A stretch of 36,559 nucleotides of DNA from Pedosphaera sp. (GTDB lineage Bacteria > Verrucomicrobiota > Verrucomicrobiia > Limisphaerales > F1-12-MAGs170). The DNA is taken from contig SIBF01000022.1 in assembly GCA_009695275.1 (NCBI GenBank), positions 1 to 36,559 on the forward strand. The letters run 5' to 3'. Shown here piece after piece: positions 17,894 to 26,278 of this stretch. Each line of letters begins with the position of its first letter. Positions within the stretch are counted from its first letter, which is position 1. The notes below the pieces were generated by a model, which worked only from the letters and a program-made list of their open reading frames with translations, was not told the origin of the DNA and ran no database searches. Both the position numbers and the translations under genes were made by a program.

Positions 17894-18784
17894 ATGAATA
17901 CAATCTTGCAGAGAATCTGGGCACTGGTGATTGCCGCTGTGCTTTCCGGCTTCATCGCCGTGGGGGCCTCGCTGTCGGCGCGGGCGGGAACTTTGGCGCA
18001 GTTCCGAACCGAGCTTGGAGTCATCGATGTGGAATTGTTTGACCAGGACAAGCCTGTGACGGTGCGGAATTTCATCCGGTACGCGCAGTCCGGACGCTAT
18101 CAAAACTCGATATTGCACCGCTGCCCCGCGAGTCCGCTGACGGGATTGAGCGACTTTGTGGTTCAGGGGGGTGGGGTTTTTGTTGCGAATCGTGGAAAGA
18201 CAAATGCGAGGCCGGCATCGATTGAAACGTTTGGCGACATCACGAATGAATTCTCGACAGGCCGCCAGTTCAGTAATGTGTATGGGACCATTGCGATGGC
18301 CAAACGGAGTGGAGACACCAATTCGGCAAGTTCTCAATGGTTCTTCAATCTCAAGGACAACTCGTTCCTCGACACCGCCAACTCGAACAACCTCTTCGTG
18401 GTCTTTGGCCGGGTTGTGGGCGGGACGAACGTGCTGAATCAGTTCATCGGACGCTCTTATGGAAACGGCCTCGTCAATGCCGGGGGGGTGCTGAACGAGC
18501 TGCCTGTGAACTTCTCCGGTGTGCGCGATGTGGTAAAGTATGGTGATCTATTTTATCTGGATGTGTCAGTGCTGACTGTCAGCGTCGAAGCCATGGCGAA
18601 TGCCGGGGTGGGGATCGGCTGGCAAAGCGTGAGCAATCGCCTGAACGTCCTCGAGTTCACACAAGCCTTTCCCCCTCGCTGGGAAGTGCTCTCACAGATC
18701 AAAGGAACGGGAACGCCGCAGCAGGTGATTGACACTTCTCCCAATGCCAACGAGCGGTTTTATCGGGTCCGGGTGGATTATTGA
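17894..18784 (+). CDS. Exported cyclophilin-type peptidyl-prolyl cis-trans isomerase
   Basis: From ATG 17894 the product is 296 residues. A signal peptide covers about 1-32 (MNTILQRIWALVIAAVLSG to LSARAG). The cyclophilin domain spans about 33-225: TELGVIDVELFDQDKPVTVRNF, then LHR, FVVQGG, YGTIAMAK, SSQWFFNL and FVVFGRVV. These cover the active-site positions R (in HR), F/Q (in FVVQGG) and the SSQ(W/F)FF segment; the usual late histidine region reads NNLFVVFG. Cyclophilins speed proline isomerisation, here of exported proteins. About 70 residues follow, ending in ERFYRVRVDY, a tail often found on verrucomicrobial exported proteins. It lies 19 bp after the IMPase gene and 58 bp before the permease gene. 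Confidence 0.88.
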   Translation: MNTILQRIWALVIAAVLSGFIAVGASLSARAGTLAQFRTELGVIDVELFDQDKPVTVRNFIRYAQSGRYQNSILHRCPASPLTGLSDFVVQGGGVFVANRGKTNARPASIETFGDITNEFSTGRQFSNVYGTIAMAKRSGDTNSASSQWFFNLKDNSFLDTANSNNLFVVFGRVVGGTNVLNQFIGRSYGNGLVNAGGVLNELPVNFSGVRDVVKYGDLFYLDVSVLTVSVEAMANAGVGIGWQSVSNRLNVLEFTQAFPPRWEVLSQIKGTGTPQQVIDTSPNANERFYRVRVDY

Positions 18785-18842
18785 TCTCCGTGTTGTTCGA
18801 CGCCGCGCGCTGTGAGACCCTTGGGCGACAAGTGTTGAGGCG

Positions 18843-20417
18843 ATGAGTTTCCTGCCCATAGTCGAACGTGAGTTGCGTGTGGCCGCCCGCAAATCGTCCC
18901 TTTATCGGGTTCGCGTGCTGGTGGCGGGAGCGACGGTTCTTGTTGGAGCGGCTGTGCTGGGAATCGGGTTCCTGTCCGGAGGCACAAGTGTGGGAGGACG
19001 AGTATTCACGGTGCTGCTCGGGTTGGCTTTCGCTTATTGCCTGCTGGAAGGCCTGCGTGCCGCTGACGCGGTGAGCGAAGAAAAGCGCGAAGGCACTCTT
19101 GGACTTCTCTTTCTCACGGATTTGCGAGGTTACGATGTCGTGCTGGGCAAGCTCATCTCCGTGGCGATCCGTTCTTTTCACGGGGTGCTGGCCTTCGTGC
19201 CGATGCTCGGCATCGCCCTGATTCTCGGTGGTGTCACGATCGGAGAATTCTGGCGTTCGGCGCTGGCGTTGGTCATCACGCTCCTCGTGGCGCTTGCGGT
19301 GGCGTTATGCGTTTCCACATTGAGCCGGCAGGCACACCGGGCGATGGGTGTATCCATCCTTTTGTTGCTGGCTCAGGAAATCCTCCCTTCGATCGTTCAA
19401 AACATTCAGCGTTCAACCGGCCTTGGCCTGCCGAAGCTGATTGTCAACTCGCTGGTCTTTGTGAGTCCGGCGACCGCACTCGGGACGGCTCGTGATCTGG
19501 CTTACCGGGTGTCTCCGGAATACTTCTGGGGGAGCGTCGCAGGCTGCTTCCTGCTCACCTGTCTGGCGCTGACAATCGCAAGTTTCGTCATCTCGCGAAC
19601 ATGGACGGATCGCGACGCAGCTCCATCGTTGCTGCCAACATTCCGCGCACTGTGGCAACGCTGGCAGCACGGTAATCCGGAGAAGCGGGCTTCGAGAAGA
19701 GGCCGGCTGCTCGACAGGAATCCGTTCCTCTGGCTCGCGTCAAGGAATCCGAGGGATCGGCTAAACCTGGGCTTTTCGTTTGGTGTCGCTTGTGCCGTTG
19801 GAATCATCGCTGGAGTCGCAGGCGACATGTCAGCCGCGTGGATTTCAGGGATGTTACTTTCGGTTGTGCTCAAAGCCTGGATTTGTTGGCGAGCGGTGCA
19901 GGTCTTCTCCGATGCCAGGCGTCATGGAGCGATGGAATTGTTCCTCGTCACTCCACGGGGCACGGAGGAAATGATCCGCGGTTCGATGATCGCCGTGCGG
20001 GAGGTGTTCCTCTGGCCGGTCCTCTTCGTCATGATCCTGTTGGCGGTTCCATCGCGCGGTCTTTTCGGCCCAAACCCGGTGGAGGAACTATGGAGAGCGG
20101 GTCTCGCCACTTATGGGGTGCTGACGCTTTTCACCGGGGCGTTGGCGTCAGGGTGGGTGGGGTTGTGGTTCGGCCTGAGCCAGCGCAAGATAGTGCCCTC
20201 ATTCCTGATCGCCTTGCTCGTATCCATGATCGCTCCAGCAATGGCCTTCTGCGTTCCGAATCTGGTCATTCACTTCGTTTTAATCTGGTGGTTCCGTGGC
20301 CAGCTCCACCGCCGGTTCCGAATCCTTGGTCTCGGAGAACTCAACCAGGCAGGCCGTCTCAAGCCTCGACAGGCAAGCGTGCCAAATCCGGAGCCGCCGC
20401 CGATGTTCTTTTCGTGA
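18843..20417 (+). CDS. ABC-2-type transporter permease subunit (no ATPase gene adjacent)
   Basis: The product is 524 residues with about ten or more hydrophobic segments (for example at about 25-45, 55-68, 115-130, 140-158, 230-250, 320-345, 398-415 and 440-500). The segment after the second helix, DAVSEEKREGTLGLLFLTDLRGYDVVLGKL, is the cytoplasmic coupling motif characteristic of ABC-2 permeases involved in export of polymers, antibiotics or proteins. It starts MSFLPIVERELRVAARKSSLYR, also typical. A GAGG (18837-18840) is unusually close to the ATG. The ATP-binding partner is not next to it on either side, so the ATPase must be encoded elsewhere. The cargo is unknown. The gene ends 28 bp before the target-site duplication of the MITE. 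Confidence 0.85.
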   Translation: MSFLPIVERELRVAARKSSLYRVRVLVAGATVLVGAAVLGIGFLSGGTSVGGRVFTVLLGLAFAYCLLEGLRAADAVSEEKREGTLGLLFLTDLRGYDVVLGKLISVAIRSFHGVLAFVPMLGIALILGGVTIGEFWRSALALVITLLVALAVALCVSTLSRQAHRAMGVSILLLLAQEILPSIVQNIQRSTGLGLPKLIVNSLVFVSPATALGTARDLAYRVSPEYFWGSVAGCFLLTCLALTIASFVISRTWTDRDAAPSLLPTFRALWQRWQHGNPEKRASRRGRLLDRNPFLWLASRNPRDRLNLGFSFGVACAVGIIAGVAGDMSAAWISGMLLSVVLKAWICWRAVQVFSDARRHGAMELFLVTPRGTEEMIRGSMIAVREVFLWPVLFVMILLAVPSRGLFGPNPVEELWRAGLATYGVLTLFTGALASGWVGLWFGLSQRKIVPSFLIALLVSMIAPAMAFCVPNLVIHFVLIWWFRGQLHRRFRILGLGELNQAGRLKPRQASVPNPEPPPMFFS

Positions 20418-20453
20418 GTGGCCTCGTGAAATCTGTGCCGCAGCCCAATCGTC

Positions 20454-20544
20454 GGCAGTGTCCTAATCTTGCTCGTAATCTTAATCATGATCCTTCAGCC
20501 AAAAGGATTATGAGAATGAGTAGGATTAAGATTAGGACACTGCC
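20454..20544. mobile_element. 91-bp MITE-like palindrome with 8-bp target-site duplication
   Basis: The outer 17 bases are perfect inverted repeats: GGCAGTGTCCTAATCTT at 20454-20470 and its reverse complement at 20528-20544. The pairing continues imperfectly inward to about 40 bp per arm (32 of 40 positions match by my count), leaving an 11-base loop at 20494-20504. The octamer CAATCGTC occurs immediately outside both ends, at 20446-20453 and 20545-20552. This is the footprint of a transposition event with 8-bp target duplication. There is no coding capacity, so a transposase elsewhere must mobilise it. It lies between the ABC-2 permease and DUF2851 genes, where its transcript could fold into a long hairpin and affect expression of the downstream gene. 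Confidence 0.88.
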
Positions 20545-20596
20545 CAATCGTCCACCTGCTTGACTTTCGTGAAGGCAGAGCGCTAAACGAGCACCT

Positions 20597-22042
20597 GTGC
20601 CCCCACTACTTTCAAACTTATATGCCCAGTGGCGCTTGGGCGGTTCACCGGGCGTTGACCTGCGGGAAGGCTCCAATGGCTCGGAACCTTCCGAAAAGCT
20701 GCTCCAAGCCGTCTGGCAAAATCAACGTTTGCAAGCCGACAAGCTTCACACTTCGGACGGGCGCACCGTGAAAGTCCTGCATCCCGGATTTTGGAATCAC
20801 GAGGCTGGACCCGATTTCCGCGATGCGGTCATTCAACTCGATGGTGCCGCGGCGCTGCGAGGCGATGTCGAGATCGATCTGAGCGGCTCGGGCTGGCGCG
20901 GTCACGGACATCACTCGAATCCAAATTATCGCGGTGTCATTCTGCACGTGGTCTGGCGAAGGACGACGTCTTGCGATGACTCGCTCGCCACGGTCGCGGT
21001 TTGTGATGCCATGGACGCCTCGATCGACGAACTCCGGACCTGGTTTGGAAATGGGGGCGCGGAGGCATCGCTCGAGATCCTCAAAGGGCGATGTTGCTCG
21101 CCTTTGCGCAGTGTCGGAGTTGAGAAATGGTCGGAATTGCTGCGACAGGCGGCGGTGGTGCGATTCGAAAGCAAATCGGGTCAACTCCTGGCCCGTGCCC
21201 GCGTCGTCGGATGGGAACAGGCTCTGTGGGAGGGATTATTCGGAGCGCTAGGCTACAAGAAGAACGTGTGGCCAATGAAAGCACTAGCTATTGCGATCTC
21301 CGCTCCTCGAACTGTCATGAGAAACGATGCGCTCTCATGGCAGGCGCATTTGCTGGGGTTGAGCGGACTGCTGCCTCCGGAATTGCCCGCCGGAAAAAAA
21401 CCGGCCTCGGAATACGTGCGTCAAGTGTGGGAGATTTGGTGGCGGGAACAGGAGCGCCTCCGTGACCGAATTGTGGCGCGTGAAGCCTGGAACTTCTCCG
21501 GGCTCCGTCCCGCGAATCACCCGCAACGCCGCCTTGCCCTCGCCGCGCACTGGCTGGCGCGGAAGGATTTTGTGCCCGACCTGGAACGCTGGTTTGCCGC
21601 CCATATCAGTGAAAGTGACCTGGTGGAATCACTGCTCGCGAAGTTGCAGGTGCAGTCCGACGATTTCTGGGCGTGGCACTGGACGCTTAACTCAAAACGT
21701 AACCAGGCACCACAACCATTGCTTGGAACGCAGCGCACAACTGATCTGGCGATCAATGTCATCCTGCCCTGGTTCCAGGCGCGGGCGTCCGCAGTAAATG
21801 ATGAACGGCTCCGTGGAGAAGCGGAAAGGCGTTACTTCGCGTGGCCGAAAGCGGAAGACAACGCCGTGCTCAAGCTGGCTCGCGCACGGCTTTTCGGAGG
21901 CGTAAATGTAAAAGAAATCCGGACGGCGTCGGCACAACAAGGCGTGCTGCAAATCGTGCGCGATTTCTGTCAGAACTCGAACGCGCTCTGTGACAATTGT
22001 CCGTTTCCGGACTTGGTGAAGGCTGCGGAGCGCCAGGGGTGA
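20597..22042 (+). CDS. DUF2851 family protein
   Basis: The 481-residue product opens with a GTG at 20597; no ATG is available in frame near the start of homology. The N-terminal half has the family hallmarks: E..LLQAVWQNQRLQ, LHTSDGRTVKVLHPGFWN, EAGPDFRDAVIQLDG, GDVEIDLSGSGWRGHGHHSN and YRGVILHVVW. The C-terminal half is helical and ends with a cysteine pair in CDNCPFPDLV. No signal peptide or membrane helix is seen. The family is found in Bacteroidota and PVC bacteria and has no assigned function that I know; conserved H, D and E residues in the first half suggest a nuclease-like or other metal enzyme fold, but this is a guess. It may once have been directly co-transcribed with the permease gene before the MITE inserted. 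Confidence 0.82.
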   Translation: MPPLLSNLYAQWRLGGSPGVDLREGSNGSEPSEKLLQAVWQNQRLQADKLHTSDGRTVKVLHPGFWNHEAGPDFRDAVIQLDGAAALRGDVEIDLSGSGWRGHGHHSNPNYRGVILHVVWRRTTSCDDSLATVAVCDAMDASIDELRTWFGNGGAEASLEILKGRCCSPLRSVGVEKWSELLRQAAVVRFESKSGQLLARARVVGWEQALWEGLFGALGYKKNVWPMKALAIAISAPRTVMRNDALSWQAHLLGLSGLLPPELPAGKKPASEYVRQVWEIWWREQERLRDRIVAREAWNFSGLRPANHPQRRLALAAHWLARKDFVPDLERWFAAHISESDLVESLLAKLQVQSDDFWAWHWTLNSKRNQAPQPLLGTQRTTDLAINVILPWFQARASAVNDERLRGEAERRYFAWPKAEDNAVLKLARARLFGGVNVKEIRTASAQQGVLQIVRDFCQNSNALCDNCPFPDLVKAAERQG

Positions 22043-22240
22043 TGGCTACTGTCGGGATGCGTTGGTATCCTGATTTGATTTCAGAGCGCAGGTTTCAGCC
22101 GCTTCAAGGTGCGTCTTACGATGGACGTTGAAGCAACGCAAATGTTGATCCGTATTTCCAAATCAGTGTTCAGGCTTGGTCAATTTATTGAACAGCTCGT
22201 CCAGCACTCGCAATTCCTGCCTGTGTTGCGCCGGGCTGGT

Positions 22241-25200
22241 TCACTTCAGGACTTGAATTTTTCCGGCCAGATCAATCTCCACTTCTTTCGCGCCCGCAGC
22301 GACGGGTGAAAGAGTTGTTTTGCCATCCGGCCATCGAATCCAAATTTCCGCGGGAGTTTCGGGCACCGCAAGAATCTGCGTCAGGCTGTTCCGCGACCAA
22401 TAACCCGATCCCGCCTGCACTTCCTGAAGTGGACCCACGCGTTCCCCGTTCTTGATCCGGAGGGCTGCGCCGATGGCGTCCGGATTCCCTTTCGGTCCAC
22501 GCAGGCGCACGCGCAATCCAGGTTTTGCGGAAGTATTTTGGTAAAGTTTCGTACGGTTTCCGTTTTGAGTGACTACGAGATCCACACGGCCATCCTGATC
22601 GAAATCGCCGATGGCGGCTCCGCGTTGCTCGCCAAAGACTGCCACGCCAGAATCCCCCGCTGAAACCGCGCTGAAACTGCCACTGCCATCGCCGCGCAAC
22701 CAGAGTCCGCGTCCTGCATCGTAACGTCCATCTTCCGGCCGGGTCGCAAAGAAGTTCTGGGCCAGAAAAAGATCCATCGTGCCATCTCCATCCATGTCTG
22801 CCACGCAAACTCCAAAGCAGGGCGCGAGTTGAGCCTCGGCGGGCAGTCGGTATCCCTCGAAGTGTCCTTTCCGATTCAAGAAGACCATTGTGTCGAGCGT
22901 GTTGATGGAGAGTTCCCGCATTGGTTTCTGACGGCAGACAGGCAGTTCCTTCACGGCGAGTTCGGCGAACGCCGCGTGGGTCATAGGAACCCCTTGGGTG
23001 ATGAGCGACGCCATCGGTGATCGAAGCAATTGCCGGCGCGGCACCGTCTTCTGTAGCGACGAATCGTCGTAGGCTTCGATAAGTTCCATCACGCCATCCC
23101 CGTCGAGGTCATCGTAGAAGAGCCGTTCGAGATGCCGGGAAGTGGGGTGGTATTGAGTATTCGAACCCCAATTCCCCGCGACAATGTCAGGCTTGCCATC
23201 GCCGTCGAAATCCCCGGTGGCGACGCCCGTCCACCAACCTCGATACTGAGCGAGACCAAACCGTTCCGTGGCATCTTCAAACCGCCCATGAACATTCATC
23301 AAGACGTGAATGGAGTCCCACTCGGTGGTTACGATGAGGTCGGGCCAGCCGTCCCCATCCAGGTCCGAAAACACCGCGCCATTCACGATGCCCAGGCTGG
23401 TGCCCAGAATCCGGTTGGTTTCATCCGGCATCAGCGTGCCTTTTTTCTGTCGGAGGAAGCTGGACGCCGTGGCTTCAGGATAACGTCCTGGCTTGGGAGC
23501 GCCGCCGAGAAACACATCCAGGTCGCCATCATGGTCGAAGTCGGCGATGGCCACAGGACCGAATCCACCGCGCACCAGCAGTGATGTGGTGATCGCTTCG
23601 AGGGCAGGTGTTTGGTTCTCCTGCCGTCGGAATTTGAAAAGCGCCCCAGCCGGTAAATTTGTATTCTCAAGATGATGATAAGTCGCGATCAGGAACCGTT
23701 CGCCTTGTTCATTGCTCCATTCACCAAGGCCGCTGGTGTCACCGGGCGATACCAAGAGCGAGATCGGAATCAGCGATGCCTTCTGGCCCTCGAACTTGTA
23801 TGCGGCGATCGAGCCTCCCTCGCCGGTGCCGATGATCAACTCATCCTTGCCATCGCCATCAAGATCGCTCCAGGCCACGCCCGGGCCGGATTGACTCAGC
23901 CGGCGCGGGAGCGATGGCTGCAGAGCGAAGTCGTTGAAAGTATCTTCGTGATGGGAGTGGTCGATCAAGTGGCTCACGTCAACGAACATGGGTTTCCGAA
24001 GCTTCGTTGCCGGCGGGGAAATGATATCTTGGGCAGATTGTTCACTGATCTCGTAAATGTGATTGCCATGCGCGTGTTCAACTCGAGTGAGTTTTCCTCC
24101 GCGCCAAGTGATTTCGATCGTGAGATCATTTGTCGCGCTTCCGGCGGCGAATGTCCGAATCGTATCGTCATGGGAAAGATAACGCCCGCCGCACACGATC
24201 TCCTGGATCTGGGTTGGGACCGGGCCTCCCAGCACTTTGATTTTGCCACCGATGCCCTGAGTGTTTGGCTCGAGTCCACGGAGGCGCACTGCGATTCGCG
24301 GCGCGGCGGAATCGTTGCGCAGGAGCAGGGGAGCGGCATCGAGACAGTTGAGCACGACATCCAGATCTCCGTCGTTGTCGAGGTCCGCGAGCGCGAGGCC
24401 GTTGGACGTGCGTTTGGAATCGAAGCCCCACGCGCTGCCAACTTCCTCGAACGTCAGGTCGCGCCGGTTGCGAAAGGCGACATTGGGTGTGATCAGCGGC
24501 GGGTACTCGAGCACCGGTTTCCGCTGACCGGTGGTCGCGCCGGATTTGAGCCGGTCGGTCGCATCGAGGTCATTCATGTCATGCGAATGACCGTTGGTGA
24601 TAAGGAGATCCTCAAAGCCATCGAGATCGACATCCAGAAAGGCCGGGACCCACGACCAGTCAGTCGCGGCGACGCCCGCGTGGTTTGCAATCTCGGCATA
24701 GGTTCCATCGCCACGGTTCCAAAAAAGCGTGTTGCGTCCAACCTGTGGACGGTTCGAGATGTCGCCGATTGCGCGTTGACCAGGCAGACCAGCCATTTCC
24801 CGCATTCGCAAACGATGATCGCGAGCGAGCATTTCGACCGCGATGAAATCGAGATGACCGTCATGATCGATGTCTGCAAAATCAACACCCATCGAAGCGA
24901 AACTTAACTTTCGGAGCGCCAGCCGGGGCACGGCGTGGAACTTGCCCCGCCCATTCCCGAGCCAGAAGCGATCCGGAGTGTGAAAGTCATTGCAGACATA
25001 AATATCCGGAAAGCCATCGCCGTTGATGTCACGAATCTGCACAGCAAGCCCAAAGTCCCATGGCGGTTCCATTGGTTTTCCGTCCTCGTCCAGAAACGCG
25101 CCCTTGTTCCACGGAACCGCGGTGAAAGTTCCCTTACCATCGTTGAGGTAAAGCACGTCCGGTTCGCCGTACTCCACAAATCCGCCGTCGATGATCTTGA

Positions 25201-25957
25201 CGCGATTTGCATGGCGGCCCGTGACCACTTGCCTTCCGTTAACCGTGCGAACGCTGACGCTGCCGCCGTCGCGCAAGATCGAGAGTTCTCCAAAGTTCGT
25301 GACATATAGGTCAAGCGTGCCATTGCCGTCCACATCTGCCAGAGCCATTGAGTTGCTCCCTGTCTGTGAAGCGATGCCCGCTGGCACAGTCGTCTCGGCG
25401 AAGTGGCCCTTGCCATCGTTGACGAAACAACGCGTGCCTTTTCCCAGTGATGAAACAAGCAGATCCAAATCCCCGTCTCCATCGATATCGGCAAACGTTG
25501 CGCCGCGGCTGAACTGTCCGGGACAAGCCACTCCCGCCTGGCTGGTGATGTCCTCAAACCGCCAGTCGCCAAGGTTTCGCAGCAGCACATTTCCGCCTTC
25601 AAGGCGGCAAAAATAAATGTCACACCAGCCATCGCCGTCCACATCGCCGAGAGCAACGCCTGATCCGCTTGAGAGGCTGGAGTTTCGCGAAACCACTTCG
25701 TCCGTAAGGCGATTGGTGAAACCAATGCCAGTCCGCTGTGGATCAACCTCAATGAAACCCGTCTTGCCTGGCATCGTCGGCGCAACGGAAGCGACACGGC
25801 CAAATGGCTGGACGCTCCAGTTCAAAGCCGGTGCCGCCGGAAAAACACAATGCCCGCTGATTGCCAAAACCAGAAAGACCACGAAGGTGCGCCGGTGTGG
25901 AATTTCTCGAATCGCTAATTTGAAATGTGCGGCATCGAAATTCAGGAGTCGTTTCAA
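22241..25957 (-). CDS. Double-length exported FG-GAP/VCBS protein with two ASPIC/UnbV domains
   Basis: The product is 1238 residues and starts at a TTG (25955-25957); an in-frame stop lies only six codons upstream, so the start is confined to this area. The export segment is at about 24-42 (TFVVFLVLAISGHCVFPAA). Module 1 (about 65-640) has FG-GAP loops such as DVDGDGWCD, DIDGDGDLD, DVDGNGTLD, DINGDGFPD, DIDHDGHLD, DVDLDGFED and DLDNDGDLD, then an ASPIC/UnbV domain (about 551-640). Module 2 (about 655-1235) repeats the plan with DLDGDGKDE, DFDHDGDLD, DLDGDGWPD, DFDGDGKPD, DMDGDGTMD and DFDQDGRVD, and a second ASPIC domain ending GKIQVLK. Function is unknown; ligand or carbohydrate binding outside the cytoplasm is likely. 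It is transcribed away from the dehydrogenase pair. Bases 22043-22240 downstream hold no gene or obvious terminator. Confidence 0.87.
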   Translation of the reverse strand: MKRLLNFDAAHFKLAIREIPHRRTFVVFLVLAISGHCVFPAAPALNWSVQPFGRVASVAPTMPGKTGFIEVDPQRTGIGFTNRLTDEVVSRNSSLSSGSGVALGDVDGDGWCDIYFCRLEGGNVLLRNLGDWRFEDITSQAGVACPGQFSRGATFADIDGDGDLDLLVSSLGKGTRCFVNDGKGHFAETTVPAGIASQTGSNSMALADVDGNGTLDLYVTNFGELSILRDGGSVSVRTVNGRQVVTGRHANRVKIIDGGFVEYGEPDVLYLNDGKGTFTAVPWNKGAFLDEDGKPMEPPWDFGLAVQIRDINGDGFPDIYVCNDFHTPDRFWLGNGRGKFHAVPRLALRKLSFASMGVDFADIDHDGHLDFIAVEMLARDHRLRMREMAGLPGQRAIGDISNRPQVGRNTLFWNRGDGTYAEIANHAGVAATDWSWVPAFLDVDLDGFEDLLITNGHSHDMNDLDATDRLKSGATTGQRKPVLEYPPLITPNVAFRNRRDLTFEEVGSAWGFDSKRTSNGLALADLDNDGDLDVVLNCLDAAPLLLRNDSAAPRIAVRLRGLEPNTQGIGGKIKVLGGPVPTQIQEIVCGGRYLSHDDTIRTFAAGSATNDLTIEITWRGGKLTRVEHAHGNHIYEISEQSAQDIISPPATKLRKPMFVDVSHLIDHSHHEDTFNDFALQPSLPRRLSQSGPGVAWSDLDGDGKDELIIGTGEGGSIAAYKFEGQKASLIPISLLVSPGDTSGLGEWSNEQGERFLIATYHHLENTNLPAGALFKFRRQENQTPALEAITTSLLVRGGFGPVAIADFDHDGDLDVFLGGAPKPGRYPEATASSFLRQKKGTLMPDETNRILGTSLGIVNGAVFSDLDGDGWPDLIVTTEWDSIHVLMNVHGRFEDATERFGLAQYRGWWTGVATGDFDGDGKPDIVAGNWGSNTQYHPTSRHLERLFYDDLDGDGVMELIEAYDDSSLQKTVPRRQLLRSPMASLITQGVPMTHAAFAELAVKELPVCRQKPMRELSINTLDTMVFLNRKGHFEGYRLPAEAQLAPCFGVCVADMDGDGTMDLFLAQNFFATRPEDGRYDAGRGLWLRGDGSGSFSAVSAGDSGVAVFGEQRGAAIGDFDQDGRVDLVVTQNGNRTKLYQNTSAKPGLRVRLRGPKGNPDAIGAALRIKNGERVGPLQEVQAGSGYWSRNSLTQILAVPETPAEIWIRWPDGKTTLSPVAAGAKEVEIDLAGKIQVLK

Positions 25958-26278
25958 GCGGGTGCTTCGTTTTTAATGGCTGTTCGCGGAGTATCACCAC
26001 GTTGCTCGAATTATCAAGCATGTGCGTCGGAGGGCCAGCAAATCAGCAAATCTCCTCTGCCAACTGGTTGGTCAGCATCTGCTGGAACTCCGTCGGCGTG
26101 CCGATCAGTCCGTGCCAGTTACCTGGTGTATCGCTCCGTTCAACCCCTGGCTAATTTCTTTCATCCCTCCAGGATGAGTTCTTCCTCACGCACTCCAAAA
26201 CTTGTTTAACTCATAGCCGCGAATAATCAGAATTTGATTGGGCACGTTGCCAGTCACGTCTAATGTCATCGCTAACTT
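25958..26278. other. Divergent intergenic region upstream of the FG-GAP gene and the dehydrogenase gene
   Basis: This 321-bp region lies between two outward-facing genes and must hold promoters for both, although none is clear. Read on the minus strand, the stretch at about 26100-26175 (with words such as GGATGAAAGAAATTAGCCAG and GGGGTTGAACGGAGCGATAC) resembles sequence I associate with dispersed intergenic repeats in PVC genomes. This is a memory-based impression only. Short open frames here have no recognisable protein features. Confidence 0.35.

Noticed and set aside
20454-20544. Palindrome between the permease and DUF2851 genes as a simple intrinsic terminator
   Set aside because: It has no terminal T-run, the arms are 40 bp, and an exact 8-bp direct repeat flanks it; transposition explains it better.
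22043-22240. Possible tRNA or small RNA between convergent genes
   Set aside because: No cloverleaf, CCA end or strong hairpin could be found by eye.
23672-24907. Plus-strand open frame of 411 codons
   Set aside because: It is antisense to the double FG-GAP gene, whose repeated DxDGD codons create long mirror frames.
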